Shown piece by piece: positions 52,701 to 61,348 of a stretch of DNA of 64,000 nt. The DNA comes from CAZSSH01 sp964609825. GTDB taxonomy: Bacteria; Verrucomicrobiota; Lentisphaeria; Victivallales; Victivallaceae. Below the pieces are notes generated by a model. It saw nothing but the letters and a program-made list of their open reading frames with translations, was not told the DNA's origin and made no database searches. The DNA is taken from NCBI GenBank assembly GCA_964609825.1, contig CAZSSH010000002.1:62001-126000 (forward strand), written 5' to 3'. The stretch's first letter is position 1. The number at the start of each line of letters is the position of its first letter. The translations under genes and the position numbers were made by a program.

Positions 52701-53996
52701 TCAGGATGGGTTCAAGATCGACTCCAATTTTTCGCGCTCCGGGCAAGCCGGGAGAGTGGCCAAAAAAGCCAGCGCTTGGGCAATCCGTTCCAGGGGCGTC
52801 AACGTACCGGAGCCGCTGACCGCATCAATCGCTTTCATCTGGGCCTCTTCGCCGATGTGCGTATAGTACTTGTCGGCAATCTCGGAGTCGGTCCCGAGGA
52901 TGGAGAGCAGCACCGCCTTGGGGACGCCCGCCTCCGCGCAATGGCTCGCAAACGTGTGCCGCAATGAGTGAAACCCGTATTGCGTCATCTTGCGCTTACG
53001 GCCCGCCACTGCAATCGACGGCGCAACGCCGCTTTGCCGGATGACCCGCAAAACGTCGAGGTTGACGAGATTGTTGCCGATATTTTTACCGTTCTTATCA
53101 AGATGGTTGTAGCGCATGGCCACGTTGGGGCAGACATAATCGTTGCACTGCCACGCCTTGGCCTCCATGAGCACGCTGAAAAGTTTGTCGGCAATCGGAA
53201 TCGTCACCTCTTTGCCGGTCTTGAATTGCTTGACCCAAATCCGCCGCCGCTCCAAATTGATGCTGCCCCAACGCAGCAACACACAGTCTTTCAGCCGTTG
53301 GCCGGTGTACATGCCGATATGGTAGATGACCCGGATTTCCAGTTTATTCTTCACTTGATGGGTCTCGTCTTCCAGAACTTTAAAAATATTCTGCTCCTGC
53401 TCGCGGGAGAAAGCCAGCCGCCTGACGCCCAACTCCTGCTCCTCGCGCTCGCGGCGAAAAAGGGTGGTTCGGAAAGGGTTCTCGCCGGTATAAAACTCAA
53501 TTAATGTAGAAAATATCTTGCGGATTCGCTTGATTTTGCGATTGTGGGTATGGACGGCGATCCCGGTGGTTTTTAAATGTTGCGAAAACTCCTCCGCGCG
53601 CTGCGTCGTCACCTCACGGACATTCAACAAGGGGTTGTTGAGATAATCGATGAATTCCTGCAAACTCGACTGATATTGCAGCTGCTCGTTGACCGTGGCG
53701 GGGATGGCCCGGCCGGGATGGGTGGAGTAGTATTTCCAGATATCCGACACCGCCAGATTGCGCTCGACCTCCCGGAAGCCCTTGGCGTACTCCACATGGG
53801 CGGCCACGATCTGCGGCGTGGAAGCCTGGATGATCGGGATCAGCTCCTGCGCCTTTTTAAGCGCCTCCTCCCGCTGGGTCGTTTTCAAACTGACCGTCTT
53901 GCGCCGCCCCTCCACTTGATAACGATAAAAATAGATTTTCCCCGGCCCTTTGGTAAAAACAGCCCCAACACTCAACCGTATCGATTTCTTAGCCAT
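52701..53996 (-). CDS. int: Tyrosine-type site-specific integrase
   Basis: A 431-aa tyrosine recombinase. The N-terminal arm-binding and core-binding domains are followed by the catalytic domain with Arg in 'GMYTGQRLKDCVLLRW', His-x-x-Arg in 'YGFHSLRHTFASH' and the nucleophile Tyr in 'DKYYTHIGE'. All are present, so it appears active. It would integrate the element at a tRNA gene; the nearest candidate site is the tRNA-Arg fragment at 56.5 kb, 2.5 kb away. The 53997-54337 stretch is AT-rich with no recognised feature. Confidence 0.92.
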   Translation of the reverse strand: MAKKSIRLSVGAVFTKGPGKIYFYRYQVEGRRKTVSLKTTQREEALKKAQELIPIIQASTPQIVAAHVEYAKGFREVERNLAVSDIWKYYSTHPGRAIPATVNEQLQYQSSLQEFIDYLNNPLLNVREVTTQRAEEFSQHLKTTGIAVHTHNRKIKRIRKIFSTLIEFYTGENPFRTTLFRREREEQELGVRRLAFSREQEQNIFKVLEDETHQVKNKLEIRVIYHIGMYTGQRLKDCVLLRWGSINLERRRIWVKQFKTGKEVTIPIADKLFSVLMEAKAWQCNDYVCPNVAMRYNHLDKNGKNIGNNLVNLDVLRVIRQSGVAPSIAVAGRKRKMTQYGFHSLRHTFASHCAEAGVPKAVLLSILGTDSEIADKYYTHIGEEAQMKAIDAVSGSGTLTPLERIAQALAFLATLPACPEREKLESILNPS

Positions 53997-54337
53997 AGCT
54001 CCCCCCGTAAAACATCACTACAACTAAAATAAATCTCAAAATACTATCCGTAAATTTCTAGGGAAATAATATACAAGACGATCTAATAATCTACACTAGC
54101 CTAACAAATTATCTAAAGCGCACGACAATCCAATATTGATAGCGGGTATGCTAGTTTGCAGTTATTACCGCTTAAGAATGGATTGCAGCAAACAACAAAA
54201 AGGATTCCTTTATAAAGCATAATAAAAAGCTTGAAGAAATCTATTCCAATACTTGTAATTCGCAAACAGAGAACTATAATATCTCAAGGTACATTATTAT
54301 AAAATAACGCAAGCTAGCTGTAGGAAACACAAAATAA

Positions 54338-55021
54338 ATGGAACAAGATGTTTTAACTTCTACCGACGACAACGAATGGCTTTTGAACACAGTAAAAAAA
54401 TTCGCAATTTCCCCAGAAGACGTGAAATGCGTTGTTAGAAAATTGCAGAGCCAATACAAGAAGAAAAATCCTAATGTTTCGCAAAGTCAAGTACAAGATG
54501 CAGTAGCCGCTATGATTGTCAGTAAATACACATGGTTTTGCACTGTATCTGGTGGCACAACTGCGCTTACAGGAGTCATCCCCGGTATTGGCACTGCTGT
54601 TGCCGCGATAGGTGGCGGGGCGTCCGACGCCGTTGTGTGCATGAAATTACAGGTTGATATGTGTATGTGCCTTGCTGAAAATTACGGTTACGATATTACA
54701 ACTCCAGATGCACAAAACTTATCCCTTTTGATTTCAGGCGGTGCAACTATTAGTAAATTTGGCGGCAAGGAAGCAACACGTATCGCCTCACAAGCTGGCG
54801 TTAAGCTAATCAAGAAATATCTTACGGGAGCTACTTTGCAAACAATAAAAGAGATGTTCAAAAAAATAGGGATTACCTTCACGCGAAAAGCATTAGAAAA
54901 AGCGCTTCCTTTTGGGATAGGAGTTGTTATTGGCGCCGGGACAAATTTCGCATTTACCAAATATGTGGGATATCAGGCAAACAAATGGTTCATCATCGAC
55001 CGTGATGAACGTACAGACTAA
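54338..55021 (+). CDS. EcsC-like membrane-associated protein
   Basis: A 227-aa AT-rich gene. The middle has Gly/Ala-rich hydrophobic stretches ('GVIPGIGTAVAAIGGGASDA', 'KALPFGIGVVIGAGTNFAFT') around 'VDMCMCLAENYGYDITTPDA', a layout resembling EcsC/DUF697 proteins. These are thought to be membrane-associated; the role is not settled. It is followed after 6 bp by a small ORF and then by a PIN-like protein, forming a three-gene group. Confidence 0.6.
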   Translation: MEQDVLTSTDDNEWLLNTVKKFAISPEDVKCVVRKLQSQYKKKNPNVSQSQVQDAVAAMIVSKYTWFCTVSGGTTALTGVIPGIGTAVAAIGGGASDAVVCMKLQVDMCMCLAENYGYDITTPDAQNLSLLISGGATISKFGGKEATRIASQAGVKLIKKYLTGATLQTIKEMFKKIGITFTRKALEKALPFGIGVVIGAGTNFAFTKYVGYQANKWFIIDRDERTD

Positions 55022-55027
55022 GATTTC

Positions 55028-55219
55028 ATGAATCAAGCGAATCCTCTTAATGAGCTTAGAAATTTTCTGAAATTATATTTTTACCTTATTGAGCATCTTC
55101 ATGAACAGAAAACCAATGCTCTCCTTACTTCATTAAATATTTTGGGAAACTTGTCACGCCTTGATATAACAAAAAGAGAGTATGATGCATTTTCACTTTT
55201 GGAGCTTCCGCAAGGTTAA
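55028..55219 (+). CDS. Small hypothetical protein
   Basis: A 63-aa helical protein rich in Leu and Asn (MNQANPLNELRNFLKLYFY). It lies 6 bp after the EcsC-like gene on the same strand, which supports it being real. No family recognised and the ribosome-binding site is weak. Confidence 0.45.
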   Translation: MNQANPLNELRNFLKLYFYLIEHLHEQKTNALLTSLNILGNLSRLDITKREYDAFSLLELPQG

Positions 55220-55286
55220 TTGTATTAAAAAATTATGAATTATGGAATATTGCATTCCCCTAAGTCATATGAAAGAAAAATAGAAA

Positions 55287-56342
55287 ATGGATAATGATGT
55301 CATCAAAATATTTTTAGAGAAACAGCCATCAGATGTCTTAGTTTTAGATGCGTCGTTTTGCGTGGGATTACATCGTTGGCTATACTTCCTCAACCATTAC
55401 AAACCAAAAAAAATCATCGTACCCAAGAGTATCTTCTTAGAGCGACAATTGTTAAATATGGATAGTTTGGCCACTTTATATCATATGAAAAACGGCGAGG
55501 ACATTGGTCAATATATGATGGACCTGCAAAGCAAAACGCATCCGATTTGCAGAATTTTCGCCGAAGACTTTGATAATATTCAGCACTTACTCCAAGATCT
55601 TGAGAAACTTGGAATTGCAAAGGTCGTTGATCAAAATGATTGGCCAGTTTCAGAAAATGACAACAAATCCTCTTATCTATATTCCTCGTTGTCTGCAGAA
55701 ATCAGTGGTTTGGCGTTGCATAAAATAAAGAATTACCATTACTCATCAAATACCGATATTCTGGCAGGTGTTTTAACGCAGCGGCAAAACCTAGTCACTT
55801 TTACTGACAGTATGCGAGTTTTGTTTAATACCATATTTACACCACTTCGAGACGATTTACAGACAATTCCATTTCCCAGTGATTTCAGTTCTGGCTATAG
55901 CAACTACATTGATATGATATATTCTGGAGAACTGCCAAAATCATCACAGCGGCTATCCTATAAAAACACAAGTTTCTTCCCTACGGTTTTTTGGCCTGGA
56001 CTCACTGGCATAACAGGTCTCGGTAGTGCCATTAGTTCCGCAATAGCAGGTGATTTTTCTGTACTTAATGGAATTGCCACTGCTGCTGGCATCAAAGAAA
56101 TATATACTTTCATAGATAACCTGAAGACTTTTTTTAATAATTATAGTTTTAACTATTCTTATGCACAACTCGTGAATAAATATAATAATTCCAACATTCA
56201 ATATCTAGAAGAAGCTGCTGACTATTTAGGGCTAGGGCCTATCTCAAGAGATCAAGCGATCTATAATCAATGGATGGCAAGTGATCAGTTCCCCGACGAA
56301 ACAAAAGAAAAAATAACTGAGTTCTTCAAAAAAACAAAATAA
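55287..56342 (+). CDS. Unrecognised protein with PIN-like N-terminus
   Basis: A 351-aa AT-rich gene. The N-terminus 'DVLVLDASFCVGLHRW' followed by 'KKIIVPKSIFLERQLLNMDS' and later 'NLVTFTDSMRVL' has the spacing of PIN-type nuclease acidic residues, but I cannot confirm the fold. A hydrophobic region follows ('FFPTVFWPGLTGITGLGSAI') that may contact membrane. With the EcsC-like partner it might be an effector pair; this is speculation. Confidence 0.5.
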   Translation: MDNDVIKIFLEKQPSDVLVLDASFCVGLHRWLYFLNHYKPKKIIVPKSIFLERQLLNMDSLATLYHMKNGEDIGQYMMDLQSKTHPICRIFAEDFDNIQHLLQDLEKLGIAKVVDQNDWPVSENDNKSSYLYSSLSAEISGLALHKIKNYHYSSNTDILAGVLTQRQNLVTFTDSMRVLFNTIFTPLRDDLQTIPFPSDFSSGYSNYIDMIYSGELPKSSQRLSYKNTSFFPTVFWPGLTGITGLGSAISSAIAGDFSVLNGIATAAGIKEIYTFIDNLKTFFNNYSFNYSYAQLVNKYNNSNIQYLEEAADYLGLGPISRDQAIYNQWMASDQFPDETKEKITEFFKKTK

Positions 56343-56439
56343 CTGACTTGAATATCATTAAATAAATGGACGATCAGTTTTATGCCGGTATCGCCGGGAG
56401 CCAAGGGGAGCTGCAAAAAGGGTGTTAAAAATCCGCAAA

Positions 56440-56455
56440 TGGTACCTGATGGTAC
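56440..56455 (+). repeat. Paired TGGTAC motif at the right end
   Basis: TGGTAC at 56440 and 56450, 10 bp apart, 23 bp left of the att-like repeat. The pattern matches 41911-41926. Confidence 0.5.
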
Positions 56456-56482
56456 TTGCAAGGGGATTTTTGAGGCGAAAAA

Positions 56483-56527
56483 TGGTACACCCGACGAGAT
56501 TCGAACTCATGACCTTCTACTCCGGAG
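56483..56527 (-). tRNA. 3' fragment of tRNA-Arg(CCG), att-site remnant
   Basis: Read on the minus strand it gives anticodon loop CTCCGGA, 3' anticodon stem, variable loop, T-arm (ATGAG-TTCGAAT-CTCGT) and an acceptor end with CCA. The 5' half is absent, so it is not a working tRNA. Such 45-nt ends are typical of displaced attachment sites. The 20-bp repeat at 56478-56497 overlaps it. The rest of 56343-57149 shows no gene, only a second TTTGCAACA pair and a shared repeat block. Confidence 0.75.
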
Positions 56528-56595
56528 AGATAAAAACGCCCCTCAAAGCCATCAGTTTGAGCTCAAACGATCAACCCAAAACATCAAAAAACAGG

Positions 56596-56623
56596 GCTTA
56601 TTTGCAACATAATTTGCAACATG
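56596..56623 (+). repeat. Paired TTTGCAACA motif, right copy
   Basis: Two TTTGCAACA units 12 bp apart, 70 bp beyond the tRNA-Arg fragment; one mismatch to the copy at 29871-29898. Confidence 0.6.
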
Positions 56624-56702
56624 GGATTTTGCCCAAAACGTTGTCTTTCAACTCATTCGTGTTTTTGCAAAACCTCAGACCCGAAAAAATTAACTTGATA
56701 TA

Positions 56703-56795
56703 AGATATCACCGTTTTTTCAAAAGTCAAGTTGAGCTCAACCCATCCCCGAGATCCGAACCCTGCCGACAGCCGATACCGTAAATAAAGTAGCTA
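56703..56795 (+). repeat. Element-end repeat block, copy 1
   Basis: Contains TTTTTCAAAAGTCAAGTT and, about 30 bp later, a GACAGCCGATACCGTAAATA segment. The same order recurs at about 58390-58480 at 75-80 percent identity by eye. Confidence 0.65.
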
Positions 56796-57149
56796 GAATT
56801 GGCGCCTATTTTTTAAATGCTGGCAATTTATCCACAGTTATCATTTGCATATTGAAGTGAAGTCAATTAGCCGGGAGAGTTTGAAAAAGCCATCGACAGT
56901 TTGCCACCCCAACCAGTCAAACGTAAAAAGAAGTGACCACGATGCTCAACTTAAAACAATATCAAGTCTGCGCACTCAGTTTTCTTCAGCGTTTCTTGAA
57001 GCTCTGCGCAGCAGAGCGAGCGCGCAACCGTCTATATTACCATTAAGAGTGTGCTACATTAAGAGAGGGTATCGGCAAGAATCAAACATTTAGTACCGAG
57101 AAACAAATGCGTACATAATTCCAGAAAGTACCCAAAACAATAAACAATG

Positions 57150-57644
57150 CTAACTCCCAATGCCATTATTACTCGATTCTTTTATGGGCTTTAATTGCTC
57201 TTGCTTTGATGAAACGAACCGCACAATGTCACCAACTTTTACCTTACTGTCTTTCTCGTTTAAGGAATCTCCTCGCTTACCGTCCGTTGCACGAAGAGTT
57301 GGCTGTTCTCTTTTAATTGCGCTATGCATATTCATCATCATAAACGTTAGTGTCGATAGAGAATTTTCATAATTTGCCTTATTAATTTTGTCATAGATAC
57401 TGACAATAGGAGAATATGTTGCCGCAATCGAAAATTTTTCTTCTACACGCACTATTTGTACTGTAACGATTGGTGTATTGATAGAGCCCAAATCTTTTCC
57501 AGTGTCAGGATCGGTAATATTGCATAAATTTTTGTTAAAAACTTCGTATATATCTCCTTCTTTGACTCCACTATTTTCCCCTAAATTGATTGCGACATGA
57601 GTAGAATCAATAATTTTTGCAATCTTTCCCTCTTTAGTGTTCAT
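57150..57644 (-). CDS. Beta-barrel domain protein, family not recognised
   Basis: A 164-aa protein. The first 90 residues look like a small beta-barrel: 'GKIAKIIDSTHVAINLGENS', then 'GVKEGDIYEVF' and 'ITDPDTGKDLGSI', a pattern also seen at the C-terminal end of FlgT-like proteins. Its start overlaps the stop of the upstream two-span membrane protein by 4 bp, so the two act together. Function unknown. Confidence 0.55.
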   Translation of the reverse strand: MNTKEGKIAKIIDSTHVAINLGENSGVKEGDIYEVFNKNLCNITDPDTGKDLGSINTPIVTVQIVRVEEKFSIAATYSPIVSIYDKINKANYENSLSTLTFMMMNMHSAIKREQPTLRATDGKRGDSLNEKDSKVKVGDIVRFVSSKQEQLKPIKESSNNGIGS

Positions 57645-58126
57645 GATTGATCCTCAGTAATTTTTCGGGTCATTGTTTCTTTTGCTTTTTCTTCACCAAT
57701 CAAATCCGCCCAGTCGGATATTGCATCAAAAGCGTTAAATGTTTGCTCAATAGCAATTGAGTGAATCTTTTCAATAATAACTTCTTGATCCTGAGAGGAA
57801 TCTTCAATGAGTTTCTTAACACGTCCGATACTCAAAAGGAGTGTACACGTCCGACGAAATGGTGACATATATAGCTGGATGTTAGTTTTTTTACTAAAAA
57901 TATACCCAATCCATCCAGAACCTGCCAAACTTAATATAAATATTATAAACTGGAATAAAATATTTTCTAAAGTCGTAAGGTTACGCTGAGCCCCTATGTA
58001 TAAAAAAATGACACACAATATAAAAGCGGCAATCACCACCATCCCCGGCAAAAAAAAGTCTTTTATCATTGTCACGTCAACACTTAACCATATCAACTTC
58101 GACTTTTTACCATCCTTATTATCCAT
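57641..58126 (-). CDS. Two-span membrane protein
   Basis: A 161-aa protein with spans 'FFLPGMVVIAAFILCVIFLY' and 'ILFQFIIFILSLAGSGWIGY' in the first half and a charged helical C-terminal half. Translationally coupled to the following beta-barrel protein (ATGA). Family not recognised. The pair lies between the tRNA-Arg and tRNA-Asn fragments and may be cargo of that element. Confidence 0.55.
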   Translation of the reverse strand: MDNKDGKKSKLIWLSVDVTMIKDFFLPGMVVIAAFILCVIFLYIGAQRNLTTLENILFQFIIFILSLAGSGWIGYIFSKKTNIQLYMSPFRRTCTLLLSIGRVKKLIEDSSQDQEVIIEKIHSIAIEQTFNAFDAISDWADLIGEEKAKETMTRKITEDQS

Positions 58127-58202
58127 ATTAACTCCCTATCGTAAGTCCTTTCGACAATATAAAAAAACTAGGTACGAGATTTTCCACAGGTCAATACAAA
58201 AA

Positions 58203-58249
58203 TGGCTCCGGCACCTGGATTTGAACCAGGGACCAAGCGGTTAACAGGC
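58203..58249 (-). tRNA. 3' fragment of tRNA-Asn(GUU), att-site remnant
   Basis: On the minus strand: anticodon loop CTGTTAA, 3' stem CCGCT, T-arm (CCTGG-TTCAAAT-CCAGG) and an acceptor end with CCA. The 5' half is missing. A perfect AGCGGTTAA/TTAACCGCT inverted repeat (to about 58271) straddles the break, as at an integrase crossover site. Confidence 0.78.
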
Positions 58250-58324
58250 AAAGAATTAACCGCTTATCAACAACAACTTATACATAATAAGATCACTAAA
58301 AAACTTCTTCAAACAACATATTAT

Positions 58325-58342
58325 TGGTACAATTTATGGTAC
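58325..58342 (+). repeat. Paired TGGTAC motif beside the tRNA-Asn fragment
   Basis: TGGTAC at 58325 and 58337, 12 bp apart, 75 bp from the tRNA fragment, in the same relative place as the TTTGCAACA pair beside the tRNA-Arg fragment. Confidence 0.5.
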
Positions 58343-58389
58343 AGTTTATACCATCCCAAAGTGGCACCAATAACACCGATAAAACATAA

Positions 58390-58478
58390 AATATCATCAC
58401 TTTTTCAAAAGTCAAGTTAAACTCAATGCCCATCCGATATCCTGACCTTGACGACAGCAGATACAGTAGATAAAGCAG
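58390..58478 (+). repeat. Element-end repeat block, copy 2
   Basis: Counterpart of 56703-56795: TTTTTCAAAAGTCAAGTT followed by GACAGCAGATACAGTAGATA. Confidence 0.65.
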
Positions 58479-58479
58479 G

Positions 58480-58504
58480 AAAAAAGGCCCCCGAAGGGGC
58501 CCGG
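58480..58504 (-). terminator. Terminator of the D5-like ATPase gene
   Basis: Minus-strand stem GGCCCC-TTCG-GGGGCC followed by six T, 34 bp after the stop codon. Confidence 0.85.
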
Positions 58505-58537
58505 TCAATCGACAATTGATTCATCCAGTTACTTGGA

Positions 58538-60166
58538 TCAAGCAAGTGCACTAAACAGATAAACCGTAGCATTCTCTGTCTTGCCGGAGGAATACGTCAT
58601 TTTCTGATTTTTCCGCCGCAATGCAAAGTCGCCCAGTTCTATCTCGGTAGTATCACCAAACTTGTTAAAAAGATTGGCGAAACGACGTGCAACCTGTGAA
58701 TACACCTGTTTTTTTCCATTGTTATCCAGTTCTTTCCATGGGGTACCCAAGGAGCCCGGAAGCTCAATCCCGTCAAGCTCGCAAAATTCGGCAAGACGCT
58801 GGGCCGTTAACGGTCGCTCCAATTCCTCCATAGTGCTCACAATCCGATAGAGACCATTAAACCAACTGGCATTCGGACATAATGTCGCCATCTTCGCCTC
58901 ATGATAACCGTGCATCAACGGAACGCCTTCAAAAACATTTTGGACGATCCAATCCAAAGCACCGCACCATTCCCGAAAATCGTGGCGGACATTCTCCTGC
59001 CGAGGTTTTCCCCTTCCTATCCATTCCCGAATAACGGAAAATATTGCGCCCAAATATCGCGGCTGGGTTGCCTTGATATGAGAACAAATATCTCCTTCCG
59101 GGAAAGAGAGGAATTTGTAGGTCCCCATCTCTTGTTTGCGAATACGGATGATGTTTGACCGATTTGCCATATCAACAGTCAACTCAAAATTATTTGAAGT
59201 TGCCATAATGAAATAGCGCCTCGGATCAAGCTCTACTTGCGGAGCGTAAGGCATCCGCGCCATATAACGCTCAGAGGTCAGGAATGCTTCGATTTGAGGA
59301 CTGTCCAGTTTGCCGCGCAAATTGTCGAGAACAATAAATTGCCGCCGACTGCACAGCGCCGCATCAAAGTTTTCATCAAAGCTACCGGCCCCACCCTTTC
59401 TTTGAGTCACCGTCAACGGAGACTCATTATAAATGGCACTCAGTAACTTGGTGAAATATCCTTTCCCTGATTGGCTTTTATCCGCTTCCAGCATCATCAA
59501 GGGAGACATCGCGTCCAACACTTTCCCCGCAGTGAGGGCCGGGGTTAACAAAGCGGCAATAGCCCGGGATTTGTCACCTTCGGATTGAAAGTTAAAATCG
59601 GAAATCGCCTCTTTGATCAGTTGGACCGCATCAGCAAGAGAAACTTCCTCGACGGTTTTGCCGCCGGGATAGATCCCGCTGGCCTCATCATACGTGTTGA
59701 TGATTCGGCATTGGTTCTCCTCTCCTCCAATAATGACTGGAGCGTTTGTAACCAAATGGATTTTAGGTAATGCATCAAGAAATGTGCTGGCAACTAAAAT
59801 CTTGGAAGCCGTGTCAGTCGAACAGACATCCGGTTCGAATGCTGTTGTTCCCTCTCCGGTTTTGGATTTCTTTTGTTTGCCGAGAATTGCGACCTGCTCA
59901 AAATCAGAACAGGCGCGCTTGGCCGATAAAATGGAAGGATTCAACATGCCGTTTTGCGTTTTGTCAATACGACAAACCGCATCGCCACGATTATACAGCC
60001 ATTTTTCGGGGTCAGATTGTTTGCGATACGCCATCGCCATCGCCTCTGCCGCATCGGAAAGCGTTGTCCCGTTTCCGGGAAGGCAAACCTGAGGCAAAGA
60101 GTTAGCTTCAACATTGTTGTTAAGTTCGGTGGCAACGACAGAATCATGTCTATTGGTAACAGTCAT
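58538..60166 (-). CDS. Phage-type D5-like helicase / AAA+ ATPase
   Basis: A 542-aa protein. The central ATPase has Walker A 'EADKSQSGKGYFTKLLSA', Walker B 'RRQFIVLDNLRGKL' and an Asn sensor in 'YFIMATSNNFEL', an order typical of superfamily-3/D5-like helicases in phages and satellites. The N-terminal 150 residues are not clearly a primase. The start at 60166 has AAAGG about ten bases upstream. It is a single-gene unit with its own terminator, and repeats resembling iterons lie 120 bp upstream. It probably replicates the element that ends at the tRNA-Asn fragment. Confidence 0.8.
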   Translation of the reverse strand: MTVTNRHDSVVATELNNNVEANSLPQVCLPGNGTTLSDAAEAMAMAYRKQSDPEKWLYNRGDAVCRIDKTQNGMLNPSILSAKRACSDFEQVAILGKQKKSKTGEGTTAFEPDVCSTDTASKILVASTFLDALPKIHLVTNAPVIIGGEENQCRIINTYDEASGIYPGGKTVEEVSLADAVQLIKEAISDFNFQSEGDKSRAIAALLTPALTAGKVLDAMSPLMMLEADKSQSGKGYFTKLLSAIYNESPLTVTQRKGGAGSFDENFDAALCSRRQFIVLDNLRGKLDSPQIEAFLTSERYMARMPYAPQVELDPRRYFIMATSNNFELTVDMANRSNIIRIRKQEMGTYKFLSFPEGDICSHIKATQPRYLGAIFSVIREWIGRGKPRQENVRHDFREWCGALDWIVQNVFEGVPLMHGYHEAKMATLCPNASWFNGLYRIVSTMEELERPLTAQRLAEFCELDGIELPGSLGTPWKELDNNGKKQVYSQVARRFANLFNKFGDTTEIELGDFALRRKNQKMTYSSGKTENATVYLFSALA

Positions 60167-60283
60167 TTGGGATGACCTTTCAAGATAAAGTTAGGTTGTT
60201 GAAACGACAAGGGAACAATTATCTTGGTTTCTCTCACGTTTGATTGCGCTGTCACATATTCATGTTTTATTTTCGCCGTTGAT

Positions 60284-60384
60284 GCGACTTAATTTTGACT
60301 TCGCAAAATATGCGGCTAACTTTTGACTTCGCAAGGCGATTTTTAACAACAGATGTGCTTGTTTCGCGGCTTACTTTTGTGAGG
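60284..60384 (+). repeat. Iteron-like direct repeats
   Basis: Two 23-bp copies, GCGACTTAATTTTGACTTCG.. (60284-60306) and GCGGCTAACTTTTGACTTCG.. (60312-60334), both ending CAA, and a partial third GCGGCTTACTTTTGTGAGG (60366-60384). They could be an origin or operator. The rest of 60167-60973 is AT-rich with no gene seen. Confidence 0.65.
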
Positions 60385-60973
60385 ACCAATAAACAGCATT
60401 TTTGAAATGGCCATGCTACCAAAACCATCAAACATCTTATGCGACTTATATGACTTGTATTATAATATTTTTATTGTCTTGTCGCATTCTGAATGTATCA
60501 CTCTGACTGGTAAGCCAGACTATTTTATGATGTAGGTTTTCCACATTTTCTTCCCGAATGTGGGATTGTAAAAAAAATTCGGCATCGGAAGTGATGCTGA
60601 TGACCATTTCTTAAGATTACCCGGTTGTCAATCAGCCTGCGGAATGAATTCCGCTGAAATAATTATACCCCATAAACTGAACAATGTCAAGAGGCAATCG
60701 TCATTTAGACAGTAGAAACAGTAGATAATTTCAGATTTTTAACATTCCCTATTTCGCGCACATAATCATGATGATAACCAGCCACATTCCGATTCGCAAG
60801 TATGGCAATCATTATATCATTTCATTACAGCACAAAGCTATAAGTTCAGAAACTAGACTTAATATAAGAAAAATATCAATATACCAATAAAAAAATTTGA
60901 CATTTTATTAGGAGAGGTCTATTTTATGGATGTTCAAGTTTGCAATGGAATAATTTTACACTAAAGGTTTTCT

Positions 60974-61348
60974 ATGGGAATGAAAGAATTCAAGCGTGAA
61001 GTCATATGTCCAAATATAGATGACTTTGCAAAAAAATATCCCCAATACGCACCATTTGCCATGCAAGATGGAAACGAGCTATTTAAACTGATTACCAAAC
61101 CGGAAAATTTTGTAAAAATGGCAACAATCAGCGATTTGGGATTAGCGGCCTTATATGGCGTCGCCGAATCATGCAATGAACTCGCCCTCTCTCAAAATAA
61201 ATTGTTGACAAATTTCACAAAACAATATATTGGAGCGGTCATTTGTTGCTTTATGGAACATAATAACTACATAAAAACAGGCCGTAAAAAATCTATAAAT
61301 CACCCTGCCTTTACCAAAGGGGAGATATATCGCAGAGGTCAGTTGTGA
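60974..61348 (+). CDS. Small protein of the methyltransferase/kinase operon
   Basis: A 124-aa soluble protein of mostly helical character (MGMKEFKREVICPNIDDFAK). No family recognised. AAAGG lies eight bases before the start. Its stop overlaps the methyltransferase ATG by one base (TGATG), so it is the first gene of a coupled three-gene operon. Confidence 0.6.
   Translation: MGMKEFKREVICPNIDDFAKKYPQYAPFAMQDGNELFKLITKPENFVKMATISDLGLAALYGVAESCNELALSQNKLLTNFTKQYIGAVICCFMEHNNYIKTGRKKSINHPAFTKGEIYRRGQL

Noticed and set aside
42899..53996. A complete inovirus prophage
   Set aside because: Only a Gp2-like replication gene, excisionase and integrase are seen; no Zot-type ATPase or recognisable coat protein.
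56483..58249. Complete tRNA genes for Arg and Asn
   Set aside because: Only the 3' halves are present; no D-arm or 5' acceptor strand is found next to either.
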